Notes: generated by a model not told the origin, from the sequence alone. DNA of 64,000 bases from Ethanoligenens harbinense YUAN-3 (GCF_000178115.2 NC_014828.1:2369501-2433500), one strand, 5' to 3'; shown: positions 52,001 through 60,706, counted from the first letter of the stretch. A program made the numbers and translations.

Positions 52001-53170
52001 TTACAAACGCTCCTCCAACCGTTTCTCGTTTTTATGGGAAAACACGAGTTTCAGCAGAATGGGCGTCACGATGGTCGTCAATAAAACAACCAAAATCGTT
52101 GGTAAAAAGACTTCCTGCGTGATGATCTGGTTTTGCAGCCCGATATTCGCCGTGATGATCGCCACTTCTCCCCGTGAAATCATCCCCACGCCAATTTGCA
52201 GCGATTCACTGCGGCTCATATGAAAAAGCCTTGCGGCTACACCGCAGCCGGCCACCTTTCCAATCACAGCGATTGCGAACATAACGGCGGAAATGAGTAT
52301 GACCCGGCTGTTGAAACCGTTTAAACTTGCCTCCAGTCCAACGCTTGCAAAGAAAATGGGGGACAGAAATCCAGATGAAATGGCCTTTACATTGCGTTCC
52401 AGATATTCCTTATGTGTAAACTGTGACAGAACCAATCCGAACAGATAGGCGCCTGTAATGGCGGCAATGCCGATACCTTCCGCGGCAAAAGCGATGAAAA
52501 AAGCCGCCGCAAGCGAAAACGTCAGCAAGGTTCGCCCCGGCTGTATATTTTTTGTCCGCTTATTGATGACCTTGGGCAAAAACGCAATGGCCAAAATACC
52601 AATCACACAAAACATGCCGATCTTAGCCATGGGAAGAATCAGGGAACTTCCACCGCCTCCACTTTTCACAGCAAGCAGAGCGGAAATCAGGACGAGACCC
52701 AAAATGTCGTCGATCACGGCGGCGCCAAGAATATTGATTCCCGATTTGGAGTTCAGTTTTCCCAGTTCAGTCAATGTCTCCACGGTGATGCTGACGCTTG
52801 TTGCCGTTAATATCACACCGACAAAGATATTCTCCATCCAGTTTTGATAGAACAGAAACGCACCCAGCGTGCCCAGAAACAAGGGAACCATGATTCCCAG
52901 CACCGCAATGACAAAAGATGATTTTCCGGCTTTTTTAAACTGTTCCACATTGGTTTCAAGCCCGGCCAGAAACATCAGCAGGATTACGCCCAGGTTTGAA
53001 AGCAGTTTGATGTTTTCATCGTATTGCACCAGATGCAATACGACCGGACCGAGGATGACGCCGGCCAGCAAAGCCCCCAGCACCTCCGGCATTTTAAGCT
53101 TGCGGCTGACGATTCCTCCGATTTTGGTGGCCGCCAGAAGCAATGCAATGTCCAGCAATATTTTTTCCAT
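52001..53170 (-). CDS. CPA2-family cation/proton antiporter
   Basis: A 389-residue membrane protein with about twelve helices and no C-terminal RCK/TrkA-N domain. Conserved features are LGALLAGVILGPV near the N-terminus, AVIDDILGLVLISALLAV with the paired aspartates of the ion site, and MISRGEVAIITANIGL in the last third. It should exchange Na or K for protons. GGAGGGG precedes the ATG at 53170. A structured leader with a terminator lies immediately upstream. Confidence 0.92.
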   Translation of the reverse strand: MEKILLDIALLLAATKIGGIVSRKLKMPEVLGALLAGVILGPVVLHLVQYDENIKLLSNLGVILLMFLAGLETNVEQFKKAGKSSFVIAVLGIMVPLFLGTLGAFLFYQNWMENIFVGVILTATSVSITVETLTELGKLNSKSGINILGAAVIDDILGLVLISALLAVKSGGGGSSLILPMAKIGMFCVIGILAIAFLPKVINKRTKNIQPGRTLLTFSLAAAFFIAFAAEGIGIAAITGAYLFGLVLSQFTHKEYLERNVKAISSGFLSPIFFASVGLEASLNGFNSRVILISAVMFAIAVIGKVAGCGVAARLFHMSRSESLQIGVGMISRGEVAIITANIGLQNQIITQEVFLPTILVVLLTTIVTPILLKLVFSHKNEKRLEERL

Positions 53171-53187
53171 CTGACCCCTCCTCTGAT

Positions 53188-53280
53188 AAAACAAAAGCGG
53201 GAAGCCCAAACTGGACTTCCCACCCAAGAAGCTGATTCTTGAAAACGGCTTCAGCCGCCCAACCGATCCCAACACCCTAT
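53188..53280 (-). promoter_or_regulatory. Antiporter leader: three hairpins ending in an intrinsic terminator
   Basis: In transcript order on the minus strand: CGGCT/AGCCG (about 53245-53256), CAAGAA/TTCTTG (about 53224-53241), then GGGAAG/CTTCCC (53199-53204 with 53216-53221), followed by the T-rich CTTTTGTTTT (53188-53197). About 90 nt of compact structure between promoter and start codon looks like a regulatory RNA switch. It does not match the c-di-AMP, Mn, fluoride, Na or Li riboswitch consensus as I know them. Confidence 0.6.
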
Positions 53281-53287
53281 TGTATTC

Positions 53288-53316
53288 AAGCTAACATAAT
53301 CCACATGAAAAGTCAA
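53288..53316 (-). promoter_or_regulatory. Antiporter promoter
   Basis: On the minus strand TTGACT (53311-53316), 17 bp, TAGCTT (53288-53293). Transcription would start at about 53281, at the head of the structured leader. Confidence 0.6.
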
Positions 53317-53346
53317 GCGTTTTGTCATGCAGAAACGCTGCCGCCG

Positions 53347-53526
53347 TCAATGCTCCATTAAACTCGACAACGAAACGATTTCCTTTTTTTGCGGGTTGTT
53401 CAGGTAATGAATCATGCATGTTTGATCGGCATCATTGATTTTTTCCATATATACAGGGGAATTGTTATGCGTCACATTGACCATAACAGGGGACAATACG
53501 ATCGATTTTGCACGTGTGATGTCCAT
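53347..53526 (-). CDS. sspH: H-type small acid-soluble spore protein
   Basis: A 59-residue protein beginning MDITRAKSIVLSP and containing VNVTHNNSPVYMEKI and the acidic middle typical of SspH-family spore proteins. The length (59) matches the family. The start is ATG 53526 with GGAGGTGG before it; the frame runs on upstream only by chance. Made in the forespore, it marks the organism as an endospore former. It stands alone; I did not find a convincing sigma-G promoter by eye. Confidence 0.88.
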   Translation of the reverse strand: MDITRAKSIVLSPVMVNVTHNNSPVYMEKINDADQTCMIHYLNNPQKKEIVSLSSLMEH

Positions 53527-53670
53527 CCAACCACCTCCGAATATTAGTTTCCGCATCAAAAGCCAAAATATAAGCCGGATCGTTCTCTTTCTTCCATTTT
53601 CCTTACAAACGGCCGCAAATTCGGGCCGGCGCCGGTTGCACATCAGCAGCATGGTACCGGTTTGCCGCAT

Positions 53671-53705
53671 GCAAAAAATCCGGGCCCTTGTCGGGTCCGG
53701 ATTTT
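53671..53705 (-). terminator. Terminator of the cyclophilin gene
   Basis: AAAATCCGGGCCC (53675-53687) pairs with GGGTCCGGATTTT (53693-53705). On the minus strand it ends in six T residues, 43 bp beyond the cyclophilin stop. Confidence 0.88.
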
Positions 53706-53747
53706 GCGGCTCTGCAACCGGCAGAAAATGAAACGACAAATGCCGTA

Positions 53748-54269
53748 TTACATTTTTTCCGGTTCTTCAAACGGATAGTCAAACAATTCAACCATCATGG
53801 ATGTGATTTTCTGTTCGTTGACTGGTCTGTCCCGGAAATCAATGTCTGTACCAGCGATTTTGTCCACCTCGTCCATACCTTCCACGACTTTGCCGAAAGC
53901 GGCATATTGGCCGTCAAGATGCGGTGCATCCTGATGAACGATAAAAAACTGCGAGCTTGCGGAATCCGGATCAGCGGCCCTCGCCATCGAAATCACCCCG
54001 CGGCCGTGCCGCAGTTGGTTATCAACGCCATTTGCCGCGAATTCACCGCGGATGTTATATCCGGCTCCACCCATGCCGGTTCCGTCGGGGCAGCCGCCCT
54101 GTATCATGAAACCGCTGATGACCCGGTGAAAAATCAGGCCGTCGTAAAACCCGCTGTTTACCAAGGATATAAAGTTATTCACGGTGTTTTTGGCATATTC
54201 GGCAAGTAGTTCCACTTTGATCTGCCCGCCGTTTTTCATGGTGATGGTGACAATCGGGTTCTTGCTCAT
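53748..54269 (-). CDS. Cyclophilin-type peptidyl-prolyl cis-trans isomerase
   Basis: A 173-residue cytoplasmic cyclophilin. The core motifs FHRVISGFMIQGGCPDGTG and SQFFIVHQDAPHLDG (with the Arg and Phe of the active site), then YAAFGKVVEGMDEVD, are complete. The ATG at 54269 is preferred, nine bases after AAAGAGG, over the ATG six bases upstream. It helps protein folding. It has no signal peptide and no operon partner. Confidence 0.95.
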   Translation of the reverse strand: MSKNPIVTITMKNGGQIKVELLAEYAKNTVNNFISLVNSGFYDGLIFHRVISGFMIQGGCPDGTGMGGAGYNIRGEFAANGVDNQLRHGRGVISMARAADPDSASSQFFIVHQDAPHLDGQYAAFGKVVEGMDEVDKIAGTDIDFRDRPVNEQKITSMMVELFDYPFEEPEKM

Positions 54270-54466
54270 ACACATTGCCTCTTTCCTGGTCGTTGAATGG
54301 ATTCAGTCTGCATCATTATAGTAGAAAACGGAGCTTGAAGCAAGGGTTCGATCTTACAAAATCAGGAAAACTCCAACACACGTCGTGGTGTTTCTGGTGC
54401 AAAGCGTAAAATTTCCATCGTAATTTTCGCATTGTGGGGAAAAATAACTTGGAAAGGGGTGTGTTT

Positions 54467-54694
54467 ATGGACAGGAAAAAGCATGGATATCCTCCGTATG
54501 ACGATGACAAATTTTACGATATGGGTTCCGTCGCTTCCGCATCGGACTGCACGGGGCTGATACCCTCTCCGCCCATCAACGAAGGGGAAGCGGAGTCCTA
54601 TGCCGAACTTTACAATATTCCGGAGCCGACCGATGAACTGAACAACGGTTTGCAGAACATTAAAAAAACCAAGAACAATACCGATATGAACTAG
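54467..54694 (+). CDS. Small acidic hypothetical protein
   Basis: A 75-residue acidic, Tyr/Pro-rich protein (HGYPPYDDDKFYDMGSVAS, then LIPSPPINEGEAESYAELY). The ATG at 54467 follows GGAAAGGGG, and a strong terminator lies after the gene, so it is likely real. It has no membrane segment. It lies near the spore-protein gene; an association with sporulation is a guess. I know no named family. Confidence 0.65.
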   Translation: MDRKKHGYPPYDDDKFYDMGSVASASDCTGLIPSPPINEGEAESYAELYNIPEPTDELNNGLQNIKKTKNNTDMN

Positions 54695-54764
54695 CGGGCC
54701 ATAAGACCACGCGCGCCCAACATTGCATCATGCCGTCTGTCTGTGCGGATGCGGCCAATGGGGA

Positions 54765-54796
54765 AAAAACAGCCCTGCAAGTGCAAGGCTGTTTTT
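54765..54796. terminator. Bidirectional terminator
   Basis: AAAAACAGCC (54765-54774) pairs with GGCTGTTTTT (54787-54796). T runs occur in both directions, so it can end both the small plus-strand gene and the minus-strand telA operon. Confidence 0.9.
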
Positions 54797-54848
54797 GCAT
54801 GAAACGGAGCGGACGAACCGCGCACACCGCGTGTGTAACCTGCCGCCT

Positions 54849-56018
54849 TTATTTTTTCAACGCGATCAGCCGCTCTTTCAACGTCTTTTCCAGCGTGGCC
54901 AGCTCCGCTTCGGCCTGCTGCCGCTTGGCATGGCCCTCGTCCTGGATGCGGATCGTGTCCTCGATCGTGCTGATGAGGTCCGCGTTGACCTGCCGGAGCG
55001 TGTCGATGTCGATGACCCCGCGCTCGTTTTCTCTGGCGATCTCCGTGGTATTCTGCTTGAGCATGGCGGAATTTTTCAAGAGCAACTGGTTGGTCGTGTC
55101 CGTAACGGCCCGTTCCATCTGAAGCGCCGCCTGCTGCCGATTCATTCCAATGGCGATGACGATCTGGTTTTTCCACAAAGGGATGGTCTGCAGAATGCTG
55201 GTCTGGATCTTTTCCGCAAGCACCTGATCGCCCTGCTGGATAAGCTTGATCTGCGGGCAGGTCTGGATGGCGCTCATGCGGCTCAGGAGCATGTCGTGCA
55301 GCTTCTTTTCAAACCGCGCCGCCGCCTGCGCCAGATCGTTGGATGCCTGCGCGTCCATCGGGTCGCCGGTCTGCTGCGCTTTGGCCTGCACCGCCGGGAT
55401 GACCGTCTGCGTCAGCTCCTGCAATTTCATCCGACCGGCGGCGACCACAATGTCCAGCTGCTTGAGATATTCGAGGTTCTTCTTATACAGCAGGTCATAC
55501 ATCTCAATGTCCTTGAGCATGGTCATCCGCTCTTTGTCGAGCTGATCGGTGATTTTGTCAATCTGCACGCTGGTCTTATCAAACCCGGCCATAAACTTTT
55601 CGACCGATTTTTTTACACCGAACAGCTTGCCGAACAACCCGTCCTTTTTCCCATCGAGCGAATCGATGTCCACATTCTTGACGGTGACAATCAGGTTGGT
55701 GAGCAGCGAACCGGCATACCCCGCGTCTTTCGCCCGCACCTTTTCCAGGATGGTGTCGGAGAAAGACGCGATGCCGCTCTGCACCTCCACGCCGTACTGC
55801 GACACCAGCGCGGAATCGGTCACATCGATCTTAGCGGCAAGGGCCTTTGCTTTTTCGGTCTGCTCCGCATCCAGATAGAGATCCGGGAAATCCTGCCCAC
55901 CCTGGGCGGGAGCTGCGGCGGACGGCGCAGGCTGGATACCGGCGGCGTCAACCGGTTCCGGCGGCGTCAGAATCGTCGAGGCGATGTCCATTTCCAAGGG
56001 CGTTTTGTTTTCTTCCAT
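54849..56018 (-). CDS. telA: TelA/KlaA-family toxic anion resistance protein
   Basis: A 389-residue cytoplasmic, mostly helical protein of the TelA family. Family-typical segments are MLKDIEMYDLLYKKNLEYLKQLDIVV broken around residue 190-215, LIQQGDQVLAEKIQTSILQTIPLWKNQ and ALQMERAVTDTTNQLLLKNS. GGAGG lies seven bases before the ATG. TelA proteins are linked to tellurite and cell-envelope stress resistance, with an unknown mechanism. It is the last gene of the operon 59396-54849, 57 bp after the solute-binding gene. Confidence 0.92.
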   Translation of the reverse strand: MEENKTPLEMDIASTILTPPEPVDAAGIQPAPSAAAPAQGGQDFPDLYLDAEQTEKAKALAAKIDVTDSALVSQYGVEVQSGIASFSDTILEKVRAKDAGYAGSLLTNLIVTVKNVDIDSLDGKKDGLFGKLFGVKKSVEKFMAGFDKTSVQIDKITDQLDKERMTMLKDIEMYDLLYKKNLEYLKQLDIVVAAGRMKLQELTQTVIPAVQAKAQQTGDPMDAQASNDLAQAAARFEKKLHDMLLSRMSAIQTCPQIKLIQQGDQVLAEKIQTSILQTIPLWKNQIVIAIGMNRQQAALQMERAVTDTTNQLLLKNSAMLKQNTTEIARENERGVIDIDTLRQVNADLISTIEDTIRIQDEGHAKRQQAEAELATLEKTLKERLIALKK

Positions 56019-56075
56019 GCGGATACCTCCTACACTTATAAAGAACGATGTATCGATTATATGGTTGCCCTGCCG

Positions 56076-57161
56076 TCACTGGTTTTTCAGGGCCGCCAGG
56101 ATCGCGTTGATGACATCCGGGCTGGGTGTCTGGATGACCTGTGTGATCTGCGCGGGGACACCGGCAACCGGTACGTCGCCCACGTTGTTGACGACGCCCG
56201 ACACTCCCGTGCGGAACCCGTGCTTTTTCCACGCAATGGCCTGGATCTGCGGGTCTTTGAATGCGTTCAGCAGCACTTTGGCCTTATCGTCCAGCGCGAT
56301 GATGGTATGGGCGCTCCACAGCGTGGGGACGGGATAGAGGATGCGCATGTTGGACTTGACCTTGGTCCACACCGCCGGTTTTTCCGCTGCAAACTCGATG
56401 ATCTGGCTTTCATACCCAACAATCAGCGGGCAGGCCCCCTCGCCGGTGTTGGTATACTGGTCGAACAGATAAGCGGAAGACTCCTGCATATACCCGAGGT
56501 TGCCGAAATACGTTTTCAGCTGTGGCAGCACCGCCTGCACCGACGTGCTGTCCACTGCGGTCCCGTTGTTCAGGATATCCGCCAACAAACCCGAAAACAG
56601 GTTGCCGGAATTCGACGATTCCGGGTCGGTGGACTGCAGAACGATCTTCCCATACAGGTTGTTCAGGCCGATGTCCGACCATTTGGCGCCGGTGTTCATC
56701 AGAGAGACCATCTTTGGCATATCGATGATGTAGCTGACGCCGTTGTCCGTACGCACAATGCCCTGTTTTTCCAGCGCACCGGTGACATCCGCCCACGAGT
56801 AGACCACCAGCGGAGAATTGAGAACCGTCTGCGTGCCGGCGTTTTTGATGTTGCGCTGCCGAAAAACCTCCACCGCCGTCTGGCTGGACGGGAACAGGAA
56901 ATCCAGACCCGCGGTGCTTCCTTCCGCCATCTCGATGGAACCTGCTTTCTGGTAATCCAGCGTAATGCCGTATTTGTCCTTGAGAATCTTCTGCACGGAC
57001 GCGTCCTGCAGCAGGCCTTCCTTTTCGCTGCCGATCAGCCCGGTAAGCGTAACCTGTTTGACACTCGGCGCCCCCGTGCCGCCGCCGATTCCCAGCTTGA
57101 TGACCACGACCGCCACGATCGCCGCCGCGAGGATGAGAAAGCCGATGAGTTTTCGCTTCAT
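56076..57161 (-). CDS. Membrane-tethered solute-binding-like protein
   Basis: A 361-residue protein with one N-terminal helix (LIGFLILAAAIVAVVVIKL) and no lipobox, followed by a type II periplasmic-binding-protein fold (MAEGSTAGLDFLFPSSQ, LVVYSWADVTGAL, VGYESQIIEFA). There is no permease or ATPase in the operon, so it is more likely a sensor or scaffold than a transporter part. Its start overlaps the XpaC-like stop by four bases. The neighbouring vWA lipoprotein carries a related binding domain. Confidence 0.8.
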   Translation of the reverse strand: MKRKLIGFLILAAAIVAVVVIKLGIGGGTGAPSVKQVTLTGLIGSEKEGLLQDASVQKILKDKYGITLDYQKAGSIEMAEGSTAGLDFLFPSSQTAVEVFRQRNIKNAGTQTVLNSPLVVYSWADVTGALEKQGIVRTDNGVSYIIDMPKMVSLMNTGAKWSDIGLNNLYGKIVLQSTDPESSNSGNLFSGLLADILNNGTAVDSTSVQAVLPQLKTYFGNLGYMQESSAYLFDQYTNTGEGACPLIVGYESQIIEFAAEKPAVWTKVKSNMRILYPVPTLWSAHTIIALDDKAKVLLNAFKDPQIQAIAWKKHGFRTGVSGVVNNVGDVPVAGVPAQITQVIQTPSPDVINAILAALKNQ

Positions 57162-57778
57162 GACAGTTCCCCCGATTGTATCGTCTTGCGCAGCACGTTG
57201 ATTTCCGTCTCCAGATCGAACACATCTCCCTGTATGAGGTTTTCCAACTGCTTTTGGTAGCAGCCCACCAGCAGTTTGGCCACGTCCTCCGCTTTTTTCA
57301 TGGAGTCCCGGATCTCCGGCGAATCGAGGCCCTGCGCCTCGATCCCGCAGTATTTTTCAAAGATGGTACAGGACGTGCCCAGATAATACGAGAAGAACGC
57401 ACGGGCGCCGCGCACCTTCCCCGGATTTTTCTGGATATACTCAAAGATCTTGTCGCCCGTCTGGCAAATCTGCTGTGCATACCCCGCCATCACGGGGCTT
57501 TTGAGCTTCTTCACATATCCTTTGAGCTCCGCAAGCTTCTCATATCCATCGCCCACAATGGATTCAATCGACTGGTACTCGGACGCATCCTCCACGGTGA
57601 TCTTCCCGATGCGGAACCGGTTGGGGCTGCTGACGAAATACAGCCCGGCAAGGAACACCGCCGAAAGCACGATGGACAACCAGAGTGAAATGGCAAAGAG
57701 CAGATAAAGTACGATGAAAAACAGCACCGCCGCTGCCGGAAGCAGGATATCCCAGACCGGGGTTTTCTTTTTCGCCAT
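57158..57778 (-). CDS. XpaC-like (5-bromo-4-chloroindolyl phosphate hydrolysis family) membrane protein
   Basis: A 206-residue protein with two adjacent N-terminal helices (ILLPAAAVLFFIVLYLLFAISL, then LSIVLSAVFLAGLYFV) and a cytoplasmic helical domain (MAGYAQQICQTGDKIFEYI...KYCGIEAQGL...AEDVAKLLVGCYQKQLENL). This layout is that of XpaC, which is widely encoded next to TelA in Firmicutes. The start is ATG 57778 after GAGGTG. It is probably the membrane partner of TelA. Confidence 0.85.
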   Translation of the reverse strand: MAKKKTPVWDILLPAAAVLFFIVLYLLFAISLWLSIVLSAVFLAGLYFVSSPNRFRIGKITVEDASEYQSIESIVGDGYEKLAELKGYVKKLKSPVMAGYAQQICQTGDKIFEYIQKNPGKVRGARAFFSYYLGTSCTIFEKYCGIEAQGLDSPEIRDSMKKAEDVAKLLVGCYQKQLENLIQGDVFDLETEINVLRKTIQSGELS

Positions 57779-57788
57779 GAGAAACACC

Positions 57789-59396
57789 TCAATTGTAGCT
57801 TTTGGCCTGTTTGAACGCGGCAACCAGGTCTTTCCTGCCGTCAAACAGGGCCGCTTTGGACAGGGTGCCGAACTGCTTGAGCTGCGTGGGATCCGCGGCA
57901 CCGAACTCGATGCTGAAGATCGGGATGTCCTTGCCGATCGATTTATAGGTGCTTTGCACATTCGTAAAGGTTCGGCCGGTGTTGGACTGCCCATCGGTCA
58001 TGAGGATCACCGCCGGGTTGCACTGGCTGACATCCGCGCCGGCAAGCTGCTGCAGCGCCGTCATAACAGGCGTATAGATGTCCGTGCCGCCGCCGGCCTG
58101 CAGCTTCTGGATGTTCTGATCCAGCGTGCTCATGGAACTCAAGTCGCCACCGGTCGCATACCATTCCGCTTTGACGGAATCCGAGAAGGCGATGACCGCG
58201 ATCTTGTCCTGCGGCGTTGCCTGCAGGAAATACAGCTTCGCCGTGGACTGGTTCAGAATCATGTCCATCGCCTTTTTCACGCCCGTTTCCCCGCCGTTGT
58301 CGCCCATGCTGCCGCTGTAATCCAGGCAGTAAACCGTATAAGACGGCTTGCGCAGGCTGGTCTGGTAGAGGTTGAGCGCATCGACGAGAACACCGGCGTC
58401 CGGCATGCGGAAGGTGTTCAGCGTCCGGCTTGTATCGATCCCCCAAGCCGGATTGAACGTGGCGGGCTCGTTCACCGTGACCGTGCTGCCGGTCCCCGTC
58501 CTGCGGCCGTAGGACTGCAACGCTTTCTGGACTTTATCGGACAGCAGATACGATTGAAACTTCTTGAACGCGGATTCCTTGGCGCTGTTTGCGTTGTCGA
58601 TGTAACCCAGCGGAGAATCCGCGATCGTCAGACCATCCTTGGGATACACGACATAGAGCGGCTGCTTTTTCTGCTTGACCAGCTCTTTGTTGGTTTCAAT
58701 GATGACGTCCTCATAATTGACCATGGCGCTGTACCCGCCCTGGAGGTAGAGATCCTTGAGCCACTCGGAGCTGCCGGAAGAACGGTTCACGCCCGAGAGC
58801 AGTTCTTTCATCTGGTTCTGTGCCGTCTGGTCGTTCAGGTCCGCTTCCGTCAGCACATCCGGGTTGCCTCGCAGCGCATACCAGAACCCGATATACGCCG
58901 AAGCGCCGGAGTTGCTTTGCGTTGCGGACGTCATGCAGAATTTCAGCTTGCCGGCCTTCACATCCTGCAAAATGGTATCAACCGTCACATCATGGCCGAC
59001 ATAACCGAGCTGCTCCGCCAAATCTTTTTCCACCCCGAAGACCACCGGGCTGGTCATGATCGACTGCTGCAACTTGACCTTGTGAGCCTTGTCTCCGAGG
59101 TTGATCCACATGCTGTTGGCCGGCCACACCGCATCATAGGGGATGTTCCCCTGCTGCAGCGTCTGCATAATGTCCACCGAGCCTTTGTAGACCATGTTGA
59201 CTTTGATGCCCGTCTGTTTGGTAAACTGGGTGATGATGGGCGCGATCTCCTTGTTTTCGGACGCGGAGAGCACCGTCAGGGAAACCGCGGCGTTCTGCGA
59301 GGCGCTACCGCACCCGGAAAACCCAACCGCAAGCAGTACCGCCATCGTGAACGAGATTTTTGACTTGTGTTTCCGGAAAAGCCGCATGATGTTCAT
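57789..59396 (-). CDS. Lipoprotein with solute-binding domain and von Willebrand factor A domain
   Basis: A 535-residue extracytoplasmic lipoprotein. The lipobox is GFSGC. Residues about 45-310 form a family-1-type solute-binding fold (LTVLSASENKEIAPII, YDAVWPANSMWINLG, VVFGVEKDLAEQLGY). Residues about 350-535 form a vWA domain with a MIDAS motif, DYSGSMG (about 358) and later MTDG (about 463). A binding domain fused to a metal-dependent adhesion domain suggests a surface sensor that recruits a partner when ligand or metal is bound. GGGGGA precedes the ATG at 59396. First gene of the telA operon. Confidence 0.88.
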   Translation of the reverse strand: MNIMRLFRKHKSKISFTMAVLLAVGFSGCGSASQNAAVSLTVLSASENKEIAPIITQFTKQTGIKVNMVYKGSVDIMQTLQQGNIPYDAVWPANSMWINLGDKAHKVKLQQSIMTSPVVFGVEKDLAEQLGYVGHDVTVDTILQDVKAGKLKFCMTSATQSNSGASAYIGFWYALRGNPDVLTEADLNDQTAQNQMKELLSGVNRSSGSSEWLKDLYLQGGYSAMVNYEDVIIETNKELVKQKKQPLYVVYPKDGLTIADSPLGYIDNANSAKESAFKKFQSYLLSDKVQKALQSYGRRTGTGSTVTVNEPATFNPAWGIDTSRTLNTFRMPDAGVLVDALNLYQTSLRKPSYTVYCLDYSGSMGDNGGETGVKKAMDMILNQSTAKLYFLQATPQDKIAVIAFSDSVKAEWYATGGDLSSMSTLDQNIQKLQAGGGTDIYTPVMTALQQLAGADVSQCNPAVILMTDGQSNTGRTFTNVQSTYKSIGKDIPIFSIEFGAADPTQLKQFGTLSKAALFDGRKDLVAAFKQAKSYN

Positions 59397-60204
59397 ATTA
59401 TGTCCCCCGATTCTGCATTTCTCAGGAACAGGACTTCGCTTTCCGTCACCGGCGCCACACCGTTCCGATGGGCACAGATGCATCTTTATGGAAACAGATG
59501 TTTTCCCTTTCCATTATACCATATATTTGCTGTTTCAGCGCTCTTTGAAATCAGCCTATGAACCGGGTCGGAAAAACAAATTCCAGCCGCAACACTGCCG
59601 GAACGCTTTCATGCAAACCGCCCGACTGCCCGGCCGAGGTGCTGCGGCGCGCATGAAAAAAGAGGGCCGCAGCCCTCTGGATTGGGTCCTTTGAAGGTAC
59701 CTCACTTCAGTGGCAGGTATTCGATAGATTCACAGGATATAAAACGGGCATCTACTTTTTCATGTAGGTGCTCGTTTTCTGCCCTGCATATTGACAAAGA
59801 CACCGTTATCTCAAAGTGAAATGTGTCATGGTGTTTCTGGGATTAATTCCACAATATTTCAATCATTCTATTCTGGCTTTTTTGGTGGATACGCATTAAA
59901 AGGATAGCGCATATACTGACAAGCTTGTTATTGTGGAATATGATGCACTTAAAGGATGACTCTGCACTTCGAGGGGTAATCCCGTTGGATTGTACTCATA
60001 AATAAATATGCGGTTCAGTTGTACCCCATTCGGGAACCACTGAGCCGCGTTTTTATTGCTTGTTTTCCGCAATGGTTTCCACCAAAGGCCATATTGCTCT
60101 TGCAAAGGTATCTATCGCCTATTGGGAATAACGTTCTGAAAGTGTTACGCCATCGATTTCCTGCATCTCGTATTCTCGTGATTTTTCTTTTATGTTTTCC
60201 AGTT
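59397..60204. other. Non-coding region with isolated hairpins
   Basis: About 800 bases with no supportable gene. AGAGGGC/GCCCTCT (59661-59678) makes a minus-strand terminator with a T run read at 59655-59660. A plus-strand stem, GCGGTTCAGTTGT/ACCACTGAGCCGC (60010-60022 with 60036-60048), is followed by GTTTTTATT. The first stands about 260 bp upstream of the vWA gene and may end a gene that has been lost. Confidence 0.5.
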
Positions 60205-60663
60205 CGTTGTTCCAGCGCCCTTACGTTTACGGACGACATCCTGCGGCAGGCGGTGGACAGCGACAACAGCCTGAACAACGTCGTGTTGCTGCCGGTCTGC
60301 ATCGCGTCGGTCCCGGCGCTGATTGTACTGTACAATCCATTAACATCAGCGAGTGAAAGCGTGAAACCGCCACCCTCAAGGTGCTGGGATTCCACGACCG
60401 GGAAACCAACTCGTATATCTACCGCGAAGCCTTCATCCCGACACCAATCAGCATCAGCGTAGGGCCGGCGCTGAGCACCGGGCTCCACCGCCTCAGCATA
60501 GGGATTCGAAAACGATACCGCCATCTATTTCAAAAGCATCCACGCCTTCCGTTTTGTATGGGCGTTTCTGATTACGATGGCGTTTTCCGTCATCATGCAG
60601 ATCGTCACCTTTTTTCAACTGCAAAAAATCGAGATGATCGAATCGCTCAAATCGACGGAATGA
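60205..60663 (+). pseudogene. FtsX/MacB-like ABC permease, C-terminal relic
   Basis: Across shifted frames one can read LTFTDDILRQAVDSDNSLN, LIVLYN, ATLKVLGFHDRETNSYIYRE and, at the end, FKSIHAFRFVWAFLITMAFS...LQKIEMIESLKSTE with a TGA at 60661. This is the typical end of an FtsX-like permease (the ...REIATLKVLGF..E...YI.RE and ...ESLKS.E patterns). At least two frameshifts break it, and the N-terminal two-thirds are missing. It is a dead fragment of a bacitracin- or lipoprotein-type exporter. Confidence 0.75.
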
Positions 60664-60706
60664 AAAAGTATACCATTCGGCGCCAGAACAGCCGTTATGC
60701 TTTTCC

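Noticed and set aside
54723-57260. 845-codon plus-strand open frame opposite telA and its neighbours
   Set aside because: Its composition is Arg/His/Leu-rich without any recognisable domain, and it spans three well-supported genes on the other strand. It exists because GC-rich codon use suppresses stops in that frame.
57714-59363. 549-codon plus-strand open frame opposite the vWA lipoprotein
   Set aside because: Antisense shadow; the minus-strand product has a lipobox and MIDAS motif.
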